DNA of 44,940 nt from Candidatus Rifleibacteriota bacterium (GTDB lineage Bacteria; Muiribacteriota; Ozemobacteria; Ozemobacterales; Ozemobacteraceae), in the NCBI GenBank assembly GCA_905236675.1, contig CAJOND010000063.1, positions 1 to 44,940 of the forward strand, given 5' to 3'. Under the pieces are notes generated by a model. The model was not told the origin of the DNA. It made no database searches and saw only the letters and a list, made by a program, of their open reading frames with translations. The position numbers were made by a program, and so were the translations under genes. This document shows positions 16,347-26,600 of this stretch, in pieces (position 1 is the stretch's first letter; every line of letters starts with the position of its first letter).

Positions 16347-17896
16347 TTTGTAATCCCATCAATGATAAGGTTTAGATCGCCTTTTAAATAAGTACATTTG
16401 TAATAACCAGTAGGGAAAGACGATGCTGTGAAAAGATAATCGCAACGACGATTTAAAAGATAAGCAGAACGCATATATGAACGTTTTTTTGAATAAAAGA
16501 CATAAGGTCTTCTGGTTAAAGGATCAAAAGGAATGTCTATTCCCAGCCAATTATTTAAATCGTCTTCATTTAACGGAAGTGAATTTTTTTCAGTTTCATA
16601 AGCAGAAAAAGCTAAAGCTACAGCTGTTCCTTTCATAATAGCTAATTTTTCCAAGTTCATACAATAATAGTAAAAATAATTCGTATAATCTTTAGAAAAG
16701 GCTTTTCGACACATAGTTAATTCAAATTCATTAAATCTTTTATAAGGGTCTAGTTCAATATTCTTGTTTTTATTATTTTGAATTGGTTCCGCTTCTTCAA
16801 TTAACGAATTAAAATCTTTTTGCCAAAAATAAAATTTGGAAAAATTACCAGTTTTTTCTATTTCTGTTATTTGTTCTCTAGCTCCATTATAAAGCTTATT
16901 ATACCAGTCTTTATAAGTATTAGAATTGTAAACAAATTTTGCAAAAGCATTATTTTCTTTTTCCAGAAAAGAATAAAAATTTTTACTACAACGCAAATAA
17001 TTATCCAGTTTACGAACAAAAGACGGTTCTGAATTAATAACCTTAATAAAATTTATTGATACTTTTTTACTTAACTTACTATCTATTCTGGAAAAATTTG
17101 CAAGGTATATAAGCTGTTCGCAAGCCTCTATCTGAACTTTCTGCATCTCAGTATTCATTGCAGCCCCATCGGCAGAATTAGCTTCTATATCTTGACATAC
17201 AAGTATAGGAGCATAAGCTAACAATAAAGCTTCTTCATTTTTATTTTGAGAAGCATAATACATACTTGCCCAAAGCCAACTTCTTAAAATTTCATTGCAT
17301 AAATCAAGATCTGTAATACTAGGTAATTTTAAAATTTCAGAAGCAGGAAGATATTTTTGTCCATTATAATTATCTATCAATTCATTGGTTTTAGAAGCAA
17401 GATTCAAATATAAATCTGTCTCAGAAAGAGGTATATGACTGATGTTCTCTCTTTTTCGTTTTGTAAGATTTTCAAAAAAAACATTTTGTAAATTAGGGTA
17501 AATTGAGGTGCAAGGTAAGCAATATTTTGAATAATCCTTTGTTTCTGGGAAATCTTTTATCAAAACAGGGAAGGTAGTTGTAGCAGTTCTTTCTAAATCA
17601 ACAAAAAGATATTTTACAAATTCTTTATATGAATCGTTTATGTCGTTATAGTTAGAATATTTTTCTTCAAAATCTTTAATAGTTCTTTTTGAGTCAGTGA
17701 CAATACATGAAAGAATAAAAGCCCCAGTTGCAAAAACGCCTAAGAGAACAATCAGAACTACAATAGTAGTTGTATTGTTAGAAGGCTTTTCTTTTTTATA
17801 TTCTTTTTCGTAGTTTTCATTCGATTCATTATAACCATAGTCATAGTCAACATTCTCCTGACTATTGTCGTTATAAAATTCATTATTATCTTCCAT
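16343..17896 (-). CDS. Membrane-anchored protein of unknown function, paralogue of previous gene
   Basis: This 517-residue protein begins with an acidic Asn/Tyr/Glu-rich tail (residues 1-40, cytoplasmic), then one transmembrane helix (about 44-66) and a helical extracytoplasmic domain. It shares with its downstream neighbour the central AYAPILVCQDIEAN element and the C-terminal GTAVALAFSAYETEKN and WLGIDIPFDPLTRRPYVFY blocks. The neighbour lacks the long N-terminal tail. The ATG at 17896 has GAGGA upstream at good spacing. It is first in a two-gene operon with a 4-bp overlap. No enzyme signature is visible. A role at the inner membrane surface is all that can be said. Confidence 0.7.
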   Translation of the reverse strand: MEDNNEFYNDNSQENVDYDYGYNESNENYEKEYKKEKPSNNTTTIVVLIVLLGVFATGAFILSCIVTDSKRTIKDFEEKYSNYNDINDSYKEFVKYLFVDLERTATTTFPVLIKDFPETKDYSKYCLPCTSIYPNLQNVFFENLTKRKRENISHIPLSETDLYLNLASKTNELIDNYNGQKYLPASEILKLPSITDLDLCNEILRSWLWASMYYASQNKNEEALLLAYAPILVCQDIEANSADGAAMNTEMQKVQIEACEQLIYLANFSRIDSKLSKKVSINFIKVINSEPSFVRKLDNYLRCSKNFYSFLEKENNAFAKFVYNSNTYKDWYNKLYNGAREQITEIEKTGNFSKFYFWQKDFNSLIEEAEPIQNNKNKNIELDPYKRFNEFELTMCRKAFSKDYTNYFYYYCMNLEKLAIMKGTAVALAFSAYETEKNSLPLNEDDLNNWLGIDIPFDPLTRRPYVFYSKKRSYMRSAYLLNRRCDYLFTASSFPTGYYKCTYLKGDLNLIIDGITK

Positions 17897-18089
17897 TCGA
17901 ATTCCTCATCTTTATATGATTTATAAACTGCAAAATCCAAAGATTGCTGCTTAAAAATTTACAATAAAATGGTTAAAAAAAATAATCCTCGATTGATTAT
18001 TCAGCAACCAATTATAAATTATACCATCAGTTTTGTTTTGTGTAAAAAGTGTTATAATCTTAAAAAATATAAGAAAAGGAATAAAGCTA

Positions 18090-19058
18090 TTGCAAAGTAT
18101 TTTATTAACAGGTTTCTTTGGGGAAGGAAATTTAGGTGATGAATCCATTTTAAAAGCAATTTGCGAGAACCTGCCTGAAAAAATAACTCCAATAATAACC
18201 AGTGGTTCAAAACATTCTTTTGGAATAGACATAAGACGTAGAGGCATTTCAATAGTTCCTTATTTAAAATCTGCTTATCAATCTCCTGTAACTCTTTTTG
18301 CCGGCGGTATTTTACAAGACTGGTCCTGGGAAGGCGTAACATTTTTTGCAAACAGAATAATTGCAGCTGCTAAAATGGGTTCAACTCCCATCTTATTCGG
18401 CGCAGGAATCGGCCCTTTACGTTCAGGAAAAGCAAGGAAACTAGTAAAAAAAGCTTTATCTTTTGTGAAAATAGCTTACGTAAGAGATAAAACCTCTTAT
18501 GACCTATATAAAAGCCTATTGCCCAATGCAAATGTGGAACTTGGCACAGACTGGACCTGGCATTTTCCCATAAAAAAAATAAAGGGAATGAATGAATCAG
18601 TTTTAGGAGTAAACCTGAGACAATGGAATAATACTGAGCTTTTAAGAAAATCAGCTTTACAGATTGATTCATTTCATGGGAGAAAAATAGGCTTAGTAGC
18701 AAGAAAGAACGATGAATACGCAATATATAGAACATTTAATACCGTAGATCTAAGAAACATAGCCGACTTTTCTGAATGTGCTTCAATCTGTGATAATTTC
18801 AGTCATGGAATAGCAATGAGGTATCATGTTGCTTTGGCAATGCTTAGAAGCGGTTTACCGACAAAACTAGTCTGTTATGACGATAAAGTAAAAGATTTGG
18901 CATATTCTAACGGATTGAAAATCGATGAAAACAATATTTCTTTTGGATATGAAAAAGCCTCTGAAGAATTTTTAACACAGAATAAACAATTGTTTGAAAA
19001 TATGAAGAGTGCGTTTTCAAAATTCTTACAAAAAAAGTATGATATAATAAACCAATGA
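18090..19058 (+). CDS. csaB: Polysaccharide pyruvyl transferase, CsaB family
   Basis: CsaB adds pyruvate ketals to secondary wall or surface polysaccharide, creating the ligand for SLH domains. The frame extends upstream to 18033, but that stretch contains a TATAAT (18053-18058). A TTG at 18090 with AAAAGGA 9 nt upstream gives a 322-residue product beginning MQSILLTGFFGEGNLGDE, the conserved GxGNxGDE start of the family. Other matches are LFAGGILQDWS, ILFGAGIGPL and the late SHGIAMRYHVALAMLRSG motif with the conserved His. It overlaps lpxK by 4 bp. An SLH-domain protein at 40.7-42.1 kb is a plausible user of the product. Confidence 0.88.
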   Translation: MQSILLTGFFGEGNLGDESILKAICENLPEKITPIITSGSKHSFGIDIRRRGISIVPYLKSAYQSPVTLFAGGILQDWSWEGVTFFANRIIAAAKMGSTPILFGAGIGPLRSGKARKLVKKALSFVKIAYVRDKTSYDLYKSLLPNANVELGTDWTWHFPIKKIKGMNESVLGVNLRQWNNTELLRKSALQIDSFHGRKIGLVARKNDEYAIYRTFNTVDLRNIADFSECASICDNFSHGIAMRYHVALAMLRSGLPTKLVCYDDKVKDLAYSNGLKIDENNISFGYEKASEEFLTQNKQLFENMKSAFSKFLQKKYDIINQ

Positions 19059-20059
19059 GCATTTTAGCAAAAATCTATTCAAAACTGTCTTATATAGAAA
19101 GAACTTTCTTTGAATTCTTTCATTTCTTAAAATATAGACCTAAAGCAAAAGTTATTTCCATTGGCAATCTAAGTATGGGTGGAACAGGGAAAACCCCTGT
19201 TCTATTTGAAATTTTAAATGAATTTCAAGACCAATACCCTGATTTAAAGCTTATGGTTTTAACTCGCGGCTATCGTTGTCCATGGGAAAACAGCTTTTAT
19301 GAACTTTATGGAAGCTGTGAACATCCGTTTGAACTTACAGATGAAGCTTTAATGCTAAATAAGCGCTTCCCCAAAATTCCAGTCATGGTAGGCAAGAACC
19401 GTCATCATGCCGCTATTATTGGCGAAATGCGCTATCAACCTGATATAATTTTTCTAGATGATGGTTTTCAATATCGCAGACTTTATAAAGATTTTGATTT
19501 TATACTTTGGGATGCGATGTCAACACCTGATGAAGCAAAGCCTATTCCTGACGGTCGACTTAGAGAACCAATAGAACGACTTAAACAAGCTAATGTAATT
19601 TTGCTTACAAGATGTGAATCAGCTTCGGACAAACAGATTGAATATTGGCAAAAATGGCTGAATGAAAAAGTTCCTAATGTTCCTATTGTTAAGACCAAAA
19701 CCTGTTGTGAAGGTATTTTTAAGTATGATGGCAAACCTGCTAATCTTGATAAAAACACAGGTTTGTTTGCTTTCTCTGCAATAGGCAGGCCCGAAAGCTT
19801 CTATGAACAACTAAAACAACTTGGATATAATATAATCAGCAAAAAAGAATTCCGTGATCATCATAGATTTTCAGATAACGAATTAGAAAAATTGATAAAA
19901 GAAGCTCAAAGTAAAAACCTAACATTAGTATGTACAGAAAAAGACGCAATAAAAATAAGACCAGAATTTGCTGAGAAAATGGATTTAAACATTCTCAGAA
20001 TAAAAACCATTCCGGAACAAAACAGATTTTCAAACTTTCTACACCTTCAAACAAATTAA
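19055..20059 (+). CDS. lpxK: Tetraacyldisaccharide 4'-kinase LpxK
   Basis: LpxK phosphorylates the 4' position of the lipid A disaccharide at the inner membrane, so the organism makes lipopolysaccharide. The 334-residue length is normal. A membrane-associated N-terminus is followed by the P-loop SIGNLSMGGTGKTP (about 35-48), a TRGYR motif, GDEALML-like TDEALML, VGKNRHHAA, and the catalytic FLDDGFQYRRL with its DD pair. DGRLREP and the late CTEKDAIK also match the family. Translation is coupled to csaB by an ATGA overlap, linking lipid A synthesis to surface-polymer pyruvylation. A possible terminator hairpin (ATACTA/TAGTAT) lies at about 20130-20167. Confidence 0.95.
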   Translation: MSILAKIYSKLSYIERTFFEFFHFLKYRPKAKVISIGNLSMGGTGKTPVLFEILNEFQDQYPDLKLMVLTRGYRCPWENSFYELYGSCEHPFELTDEALMLNKRFPKIPVMVGKNRHHAAIIGEMRYQPDIIFLDDGFQYRRLYKDFDFILWDAMSTPDEAKPIPDGRLREPIERLKQANVILLTRCESASDKQIEYWQKWLNEKVPNVPIVKTKTCCEGIFKYDGKPANLDKNTGLFAFSAIGRPESFYEQLKQLGYNIISKKEFRDHHRFSDNELEKLIKEAQSKNLTLVCTEKDAIKIRPEFAEKMDLNILRIKTIPEQNRFSNFLHLQTN

Positions 20060-20171
20060 CAATCAGCATAAGTAATCCTTTTATTGTGTGATAAACCACA
20101 AAAACAATTATTTCATTTTTGATTTATTGATACTACTATATATATCTTTATATAATTTATAGTATTATTTC

Positions 20172-20200
20172 TTGACAATTATTTATTTTATCTACATACT
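20172..20200 (+). promoter_or_regulatory. Possible promoter for the Skp-like cluster
   Basis: A perfect TTGACA (20172-20177) is followed after 17 bp by CATACT, a 4/6 match to the -10 box, with a TAATAT just downstream. It lies 34 bp before the ATG of the first Skp-like gene in an otherwise gene-free, very AT-rich stretch. Confidence 0.45.
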
Positions 20201-20233
20201 TAATATCATATTATAGTATTTCTAGGGTTTCCA

Positions 20234-21655
20234 ATGAAAAATAATTGGTTTCTAATATTAATAAGCTTTCTTTTAATATCTCCCTCGCTTTTCTCTGTGA
20301 CCTTTGAGGAAATTGATTTAGAACAGCTTATCTTAAACCACCCAATAATGAAAAACTATGATGACAATACTGGTTTTTTTCACAATACTGATTATGAATT
20401 AAAAAATGTTGAAGAGTTAAAAAAAGAAATTGAAGAATTAACTAAAAAACTAGATGCCTTGAATAAAGAAGAAAACGAATTGGCTTCTAAAACTATTAAT
20501 ATAGATGATGAAGACGAAGAATCTTTTTGGGGTGAAATCAGCTATAAAGACAAAGACATTGATTATTTAAAAAATAAAATACTCATTGATAAAAATCTTA
20601 TAATAGGGAATGGTAGACCCAATATTCTTAATTTATATGGTATTGCGACACAAATAACTAAAGATATTTTATTACCAAGATATAATAAAGAAAAAATCAT
20701 AATAAATAATTATCCCAAACCAATTATAGTCTTACCCAATATAGGTGTAGGTTTATTACCTAAAAATCTGTTCAATTCAAAAGATGATGAATTTATTGAA
20801 CAATATATAAATAAAACTATTCCTTTTGCTTGTATGTTTCCTAATAGCAATAAAACCATTCTTTTCAGTGATTCTAAAGAGATTAATTCAAATAAAACAG
20901 GAATAATTGATTTAGGTTTTGCTTTTTTCCTACACCCTAAAATGGCATTATATGATTTTAATAAAATAGGTTTTTATAAAAAGAATTTAGGAGTTAAATT
21001 TAACAGCAATAACGATAATAAAGAATCAATTCCTGCAGAAACATTATTAGAGCTTGATAGTTTAAATAAAGAATTAGAGAATTTGGTTGCTAAAAACCAT
21101 TATAATGCAAGATATTACGAAATAAAAAAGAGGATTTTTGATATTGAATACATGAAAAAAAATCCTGATATTACCACCCCAGAAGAAACCATAGAAATAA
21201 TAAAGGAAATCTATAAAGATATTTATGAAACTATTAAAGAAGTAAAAAACGAAAAAGGTTTCAAACTTGTTTTAAATTCCAACCTAGGAATGAATTATGA
21301 ATATAAAATTAATTATGCTGGATTACCAAGAACTGGTGTGGGTTATCCAAGAACAGATTTTATTGTTTTTCATTCTTTATATGGCGACAACCATTTAAAA
21401 ATTCCTTACAAACAGCTAGAGATAAATTATTTATCAGAACGATGGTTTATGTTAATTAACAATTCTTCTGATTATGAAAATATAAGAAGATTATCTTTTA
21501 ATCCATATCCTATAGTTTTATCTGGTGGTCAAAGCATTTTATCTGATGTAGTAAAGAAACTATATGAGAAAAATGCGATAAATCCTGTAGCTCATACAGT
21601 TTTAGAATCTATAATTCCTAAAATTGAATCATATCAGAATGGTAATGATTACTAA
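20234..21655 (+). CDS. Periplasmic Skp/OmpH-like protein, internally duplicated
   Basis: This 473-residue protein has a signal peptide (residues 1-22, ending SLFSVTF). A first module starts DLEQLILNHPIMKNYDDNTGFF and runs into a coiled coil at about 57-90. A second starts with IIDLGFAFFLHPKMALYDFN at about 225 and leads to a second coiled coil, TTPEETIEIIKEIYKDI, then KEVKNEKGFKLVLNSN. The order (short beta strand, coiled coil, EVaxxxGfxiVl.s, terminal GG..dit.dVi..iy) matches the Skp/OmpH periplasmic chaperone pattern. The end SGGQSILSDVVKKLYEK is the third element. Two smaller paralogues follow at 12- and 21-bp gaps. Chaperone activity is inference. Confidence 0.65.
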   Translation: MKNNWFLILISFLLISPSLFSVTFEEIDLEQLILNHPIMKNYDDNTGFFHNTDYELKNVEELKKEIEELTKKLDALNKEENELASKTINIDDEDEESFWGEISYKDKDIDYLKNKILIDKNLIIGNGRPNILNLYGIATQITKDILLPRYNKEKIIINNYPKPIIVLPNIGVGLLPKNLFNSKDDEFIEQYINKTIPFACMFPNSNKTILFSDSKEINSNKTGIIDLGFAFFLHPKMALYDFNKIGFYKKNLGVKFNSNNDNKESIPAETLLELDSLNKELENLVAKNHYNARYYEIKKRIFDIEYMKKNPDITTPEETIEIIKEIYKDIYETIKEVKNEKGFKLVLNSNLGMNYEYKINYAGLPRTGVGYPRTDFIVFHSLYGDNHLKIPYKQLEINYLSERWFMLINNSSDYENIRRLSFNPYPIVLSGGQSILSDVVKKLYEKNAINPVAHTVLESIIPKIESYQNGNDY

Positions 21656-21667
21656 GAAAAAATAGTT

Positions 21668-22573
21668 ATGGTTAAATTAGTGAAAAGAACATTATTTATC
21701 ATGCTTAGTATGTTTTTATTATTAAGCAATAATTTAATTTTTGCAAGCGAATACAAAGCAGCAAAGATAGATTTATCTTTTATTCTAGTGCTACATCCCA
21801 AAATGTCTTTATTTGACTTTAACAGATTAGGATTTTATAAAACAGAACTAAGTTTATCGAATAAAGAATTCTATAATGAAATAAGAAAAATAAGAAAAAA
21901 TACTATAGATGAAAAAATAGAAATAGAAATAAAAACAATAAAAAATAAAATTATTGAATTGAACAAAGAACTGAATAATCTAAATAAAATATCAAAGAAT
22001 TCAACAAAAGAATCAAACAAAATCGCTATCCAAAACATAAGTAATCAAATAACCCTTTTAAGAAAAAGATTAAAAGATATAGAATTTGACGCAAAAAACA
22101 ATGAAATAACCAAATTTGATGAAACAAAAAGAATATTATTTGAAATAAATAATGAAGTAATGGAAAGTATAAAAGAAGTTGCAAAGGAACAAGACATTTC
22201 AATAGTCTTTAATGACTCACAAGTTCATAAAAATTCTTTTCCAACACCTTATGAAACCAGATCTGCTTTCAAAAAAAATAAATATAAGCATTTCACAAAT
22301 GATTATTATGAATATCTATCAATAGCAGTTAAATTAAACGAATTTGTCTTGCCTTCTTCTGTTTATTTATCGCAATGGTTAGAAATGGCTAGATTACCAG
22401 ATGTTATTGAGATTTTGCCATTTGATTACCAACATATAGTTGTAGGTGGAGCTGAAGATATAACCATGGAAGTTATTAAAAAAATTTATTGTAGATACAA
22501 TATTTCATTAGATTTTTACACACGAATAGAAAAAATATTTATTAATAGATGCGGTACATCATTCTGTCACTGA
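21668..22573 (+). CDS. Periplasmic Skp/OmpH-like protein
   Basis: This is a 301-residue paralogue of both neighbours. It has a signal peptide (residues 1-26, cut near IFASEY), the module start KIDLSFILVLHPKMSLFDFN, and a long Lys/Glu/Ile/Asn coiled coil (about 60-140). DETKRILFEINNEVMESIKE and VAKEQDISIVFNDS follow, then a Tyr-rich region and the family end VGGAEDITMEVIKKIYCRYN. True Skp is about 160 residues, so this version is enlarged by an insert before the C-terminal strand. The ribosome site is weak, and translation probably depends on coupling to the gene 12 bp upstream. Role as a periplasmic holdase is inferred. Confidence 0.65.
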   Translation: MVKLVKRTLFIMLSMFLLLSNNLIFASEYKAAKIDLSFILVLHPKMSLFDFNRLGFYKTELSLSNKEFYNEIRKIRKNTIDEKIEIEIKTIKNKIIELNKELNNLNKISKNSTKESNKIAIQNISNQITLLRKRLKDIEFDAKNNEITKFDETKRILFEINNEVMESIKEVAKEQDISIVFNDSQVHKNSFPTPYETRSAFKKNKYKHFTNDYYEYLSIAVKLNEFVLPSSVYLSQWLEMARLPDVIEILPFDYQHIVVGGAEDITMEVIKKIYCRYNISLDFYTRIEKIFINRCGTSFCH

Positions 22574-22594
22574 TTATGAGAAAGGTATTTTTGT

Positions 22595-23557
22595 ATGAAA
22601 AATAAAACATTTAAAATTATTATTCTCTATATTTTTGCATTATTTCTACCCTTAAAATTACTAGCTCAGAAAAAAGGGGCTTTTATTGGAAAAGTTGATG
22701 TATGTTCTTTAACGATGCTCCACCCGTATATGATGTGGTATGATCCTGCAAGAAAAGCGTTTAAAGTTAGTAGAGACAAAGAAGGTAAACAAAAATTCGA
22801 ACAGGAAAAAATTGAAAATAAAGAAAAAATAGATGAAATTCAAGCTGAAAAAAAATCAATAAAAGAAAATATACAAAAAGAAGAACAAAGACATAGAGAA
22901 TTAGTGGCAACTCTGAATAAAAAATACTTAGAATATAATGAAGAATTAAGTACTGCGACTATCATACTATACGAAGTTACATATAAATCACAAATGGAAA
23001 AAGAGAATATGACGCACAAGTCAAAACTTTACTCAATGTATGGTCAAGCTAAAGTTTGCGATGAAAAAATAGAAAAATTAAAATATAATTTTAGTGATGA
23101 ATTCACAACTCCTGTTGAAACAAAAAAAAGATTTTTAGAAATAATAAATGACGTAAAAAACTATTCTAAACAAGTAGCTGAAAAAAAAGGAATATCAATT
23201 GTTTTAAACTCTAGTTACAGAAGATTATTAGCTCTAATTCCAGACAAAAGAAACACAATAAACCGACTAAATAATTCTTTTACTTCTGTTTTAACCACAC
23301 CTTTTCCGAAAGAAGATTTAGAAAACGAAGGTGAAAATGCCATCATTAATTATTATAAAGGCATTGAAACTGACACAAACAACTGGTTGAACCAGAGTAC
23401 CGACGTATTAGAAAGTATTACAAAAAGCATAGTAGACGAAGACGTATTAGTCGGCGGAATAGATTTAACAGAAGATGTACTTTTTGCGATTTACAAAAAT
23501 TATAAAATAGACTCAAACCTAACAAAAGCAATTGTACACTGTCTAAAAACGAAGTAA
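22595..23557 (+). CDS. Periplasmic Skp/OmpH-like protein
   Basis: This is the third paralogue (320 residues), with a signal peptide (residues 1-24, cut near KLLAQKK) and the module start FIGKVDVCSLTMLHPYMMWY. A strongly charged coiled coil runs at about 65-115, with a second helix to 165. TTPVETKKRFLEIINDVKNY, the strand segment VAEKKGISIVLNSS, and the end VLVGGIDLTEDVLFAIYKNY follow. AAAGG precedes the ATG. It is last of the three and is followed, after a 120-bp gap with its own promoter, by the giant secreted protein, which could be the client. Classical Skp has one such domain and binds outer-membrane barrels in transit; whether these do is not shown. Confidence 0.65.
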   Translation: MKNKTFKIIILYIFALFLPLKLLAQKKGAFIGKVDVCSLTMLHPYMMWYDPARKAFKVSRDKEGKQKFEQEKIENKEKIDEIQAEKKSIKENIQKEEQRHRELVATLNKKYLEYNEELSTATIILYEVTYKSQMEKENMTHKSKLYSMYGQAKVCDEKIEKLKYNFSDEFTTPVETKKRFLEIINDVKNYSKQVAEKKGISIVLNSSYRRLLALIPDKRNTINRLNNSFTSVLTTPFPKEDLENEGENAIINYYKGIETDTNNWLNQSTDVLESITKSIVDEDVLVGGIDLTEDVLFAIYKNYKIDSNLTKAIVHCLKTK

Positions 23558-23594
23558 ACACTTTCTTCAACTTAAAACAACCAAATACCACTTA

Positions 23595-23622
23595 TTGCAT
23601 TTTTTTACAAAACATGTATAAT
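23595..23622 (+). promoter_or_regulatory. Promoter of the giant secreted protein gene
   Basis: TTGCAT (23595-23600) and TATAAT (23617-23622) are 16 bp apart. A perfect 10-bp AT stem with a 4-base loop (23623-23646) follows directly, so it would sit at or near the 5' end of the mRNA, about 30 nt before the ribosome site CGGAG. Confidence 0.55.
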
Positions 23623-23678
23623 AATAAATATATTATTATATTTATTAATCACCAAAAATAGCTTTGTCGGAGATTATT

Positions 23679-26600
23679 ATGAGTAAATTATGCAAGAATA
23701 GTTGTATTATTATTTTAAGTTTTGTTTTAAGCTGTTTATTTATTTGTCCAAAAACTTATGCATTAGACCCTAAATATAAAAGAAACGGCGAAGTCTATTT
23801 GCTTATTGGTGGTGGAAATGACAGCTTAGTAGGGATTTATCGTTTCAACGATCCTGAACACGATAGAGTTTATCTTCCAGACCCTCCTCGTTATCTTGAC
23901 AATACTCAGGTTAATAATGCTATAGGTTTTTTTGTAGATTTAAACAGGCATTTGTATCCTTTTAATGAGCAGGTTCAAGATCCGGAATACCCTCTTTATA
24001 TTTATAGACAAGTAGTAGATAACGTAGATTTCCTAATAAGCGATTATGGACATCATGCCTATCAACATACAGACAATAGATATGAATTTACTGGAGTACG
24101 TTCTGGATATAGTTTTCCTAGTAAAGGAGCTCCTTTATACAGATCAAATATAAACAGACCAGGAGGTTTTTCAGGAACACCTGCTAATTACACTTTTCGC
24201 GGTGAAGTTTTTACAGACCTAAGACCCATTCAGTATGATCCTAACTGCAATGGTAACATTTTAACCAACACCGACAGAAGATTATGGAAAGCAAATCAGA
24301 CACTTAGTACTGGAGCTGGTCGCTACAGAAAAAACAATGTTAATTATTATATTTGGTCGCTTGGTGTTGGACAACCTAGTGGGAAATACGGTGTGGGGCA
24401 AAAACCGGATGGTGGCAGTTTATCAGTAGCTGAAGGCTATCCTACAGATGAATATCCAGGGAAACAATGGTATAAAATTTTAAATGGACATTGGTATTCA
24501 TCTTGGCATACAGACCCGATTCCAAGTAACAGAAATCGTGCAAGAACTTCCACTGCATATCCAGACAATACAGGTGCATCAGATAATTATCATTGGACTA
24601 TAGGGGACTTGGAAGAACGAACTGAACACAGATATATCGTTGATTCTTATGCCAATCACAATGCAGCTGGCACTGCCATAGACGATGACTTTGTTGATGT
24701 CGATGGAACAAATCATAATTACAAACCATTTGGAGCAGAAAGCGAAACAGTTGGTACCACTTACGACATTACTATTCAAAGCTGGAAAAGAAATAGTTGT
24801 CTAGATGGATGCGGAACAGGAACGGGTGGTTCCAGCATGACAGCTCCTAGAACTTTGGCAGACGTAGGTTTTCAACCAGCTTTAAATGGGTCAACTGGGA
24901 ATAGAAAATATTTTTATACAAGAAACTATGGATCTACTGCAGGAAATATTAAATTAAATGGTTCCAATTATAATCCTTCCAGTTCTTATCAGGTATTTGG
25001 ATATAAAGATAATGAAACGACAGAATGGATAGGTATTTCTTTAAAGGATGTAAATGGTGATTATGTTTATTGTTTAGGCCAGGACGTAATAAATGAATGG
25101 TATAAGCAAAAATGGGGTTACTATATAAACAATCCTGAAATAACAGCAGTAAGTGTTTCTAATCAATGGAGACAAATTGGTGGTATTGTTTTTGCTTACG
25201 ACAGAAGGAATAAAAATATATATAAATTTGTAAGAGATGATACTGGTGGTTGTGGCAACAACTCTACTCATATAGGAATTGGGTTGGCTTCAGCAATTAC
25301 TGAATTTAAAGGTTATCCAACAAGTAGTATACCGACCCAAATAAACTCTTATGAACCTGATGTTGACGACATAAAAGCTGATGGATTCGGAAGTTTATAT
25401 GTAGCCATGAGCTATCCTTCGACCGATCTCTCTATTTATTATCCTCCGGATGAGTTTAAAGAAACAGATGCCTGTCATATTCATTGCGATACTTCTTCAT
25501 ATAATAGTGCTGAAGATACTTACGATGTCAGTATTCTTTTTGTTCAAAAATATGGGAAAGCTGTTTTCAAACATGATTACCAAGATCCTAGTGATCACTT
25601 TGAAAAAATTAATCAAATGTCTTATGCTTATTCTCCCTATCATATTGACATAATAGCTACAACTGCTTTGAAAAATCTTCTATTAGGGTTAGGAAATGGC
25701 GGAGCAGGCAGTTGGTTTGCTGTAATAAGAAACTATTGTAACGATGACTCAATTCCTTTAACAGAAAGAAAAAAAGTCTCTATAGGTGGTGTTGGTAGTA
25801 TTATTGATGATGGAATTACAGTAATACAACCATCAATGTTTTCTTCTGGGAAGCCCGGATACTGTACAGATTATGATGTTCCAGCCAATGCTACTGTTCC
25901 TGAATCAAAACTAGGAGTTATCAATGTTCCCACTCCAGACGAAGTATCCCACATAGGACCTTATAAAGTATCTTATACAGATATTTGTGGACCATATCTA
26001 CAAGCCAATATCCCAGTAAGCCCTGAAACACAACATACTGCTGACTTAGGCTACAATCAGCTAGAAAATGAAACTGCTTATTTCTATATGGTAGAAAACT
26101 ATCCAACTCCAATAGGAAACGGTTCTCATAATCCAAACCTATTTTTGGACAACGATATAGACACAAGAGCAGGCGGTTTTGTAAGTTCTATAGTAAATGC
26201 CAATCCTGCGTCAGACGATACGAATCCAGGAACAGTTCATTATCAGTGGCGTCTTTGGATGGTAGAAAATCCATATGCCAGTGCTACTTGTGAATTATGC
26301 GATGATGATATGAACGGAACATATCAAACTACTGTATGGCAATATACAAAATCTAAATTTATATTAGCAAGCAGGGTTTATTACGATTGGTATGACTATG
26401 ACCGATTAGAATTTGGTTCAACAATAGCTAGTCTGCCAGAAATTCTTATAAGAGATACTTATGCTTGGCCATCTAGAACAAATATGTATGTTGGAGGCAG
26501 TTTAGTTCCTTGGAATTCACCCCCTTATCCTGATTGTTATCAAATGGCTAGCACAACAGACAGATTAAACGAAATAATGAACCTGCCAGAATTCCAGTTC

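Noticed and set aside
18033..18089. Upstream extension of CsaB
   Set aside because: The extra codons contain a TATAAT, and the GxGNxGDE motif expected near the N-terminus is reached from TTG 18090 with a good ribosome site.
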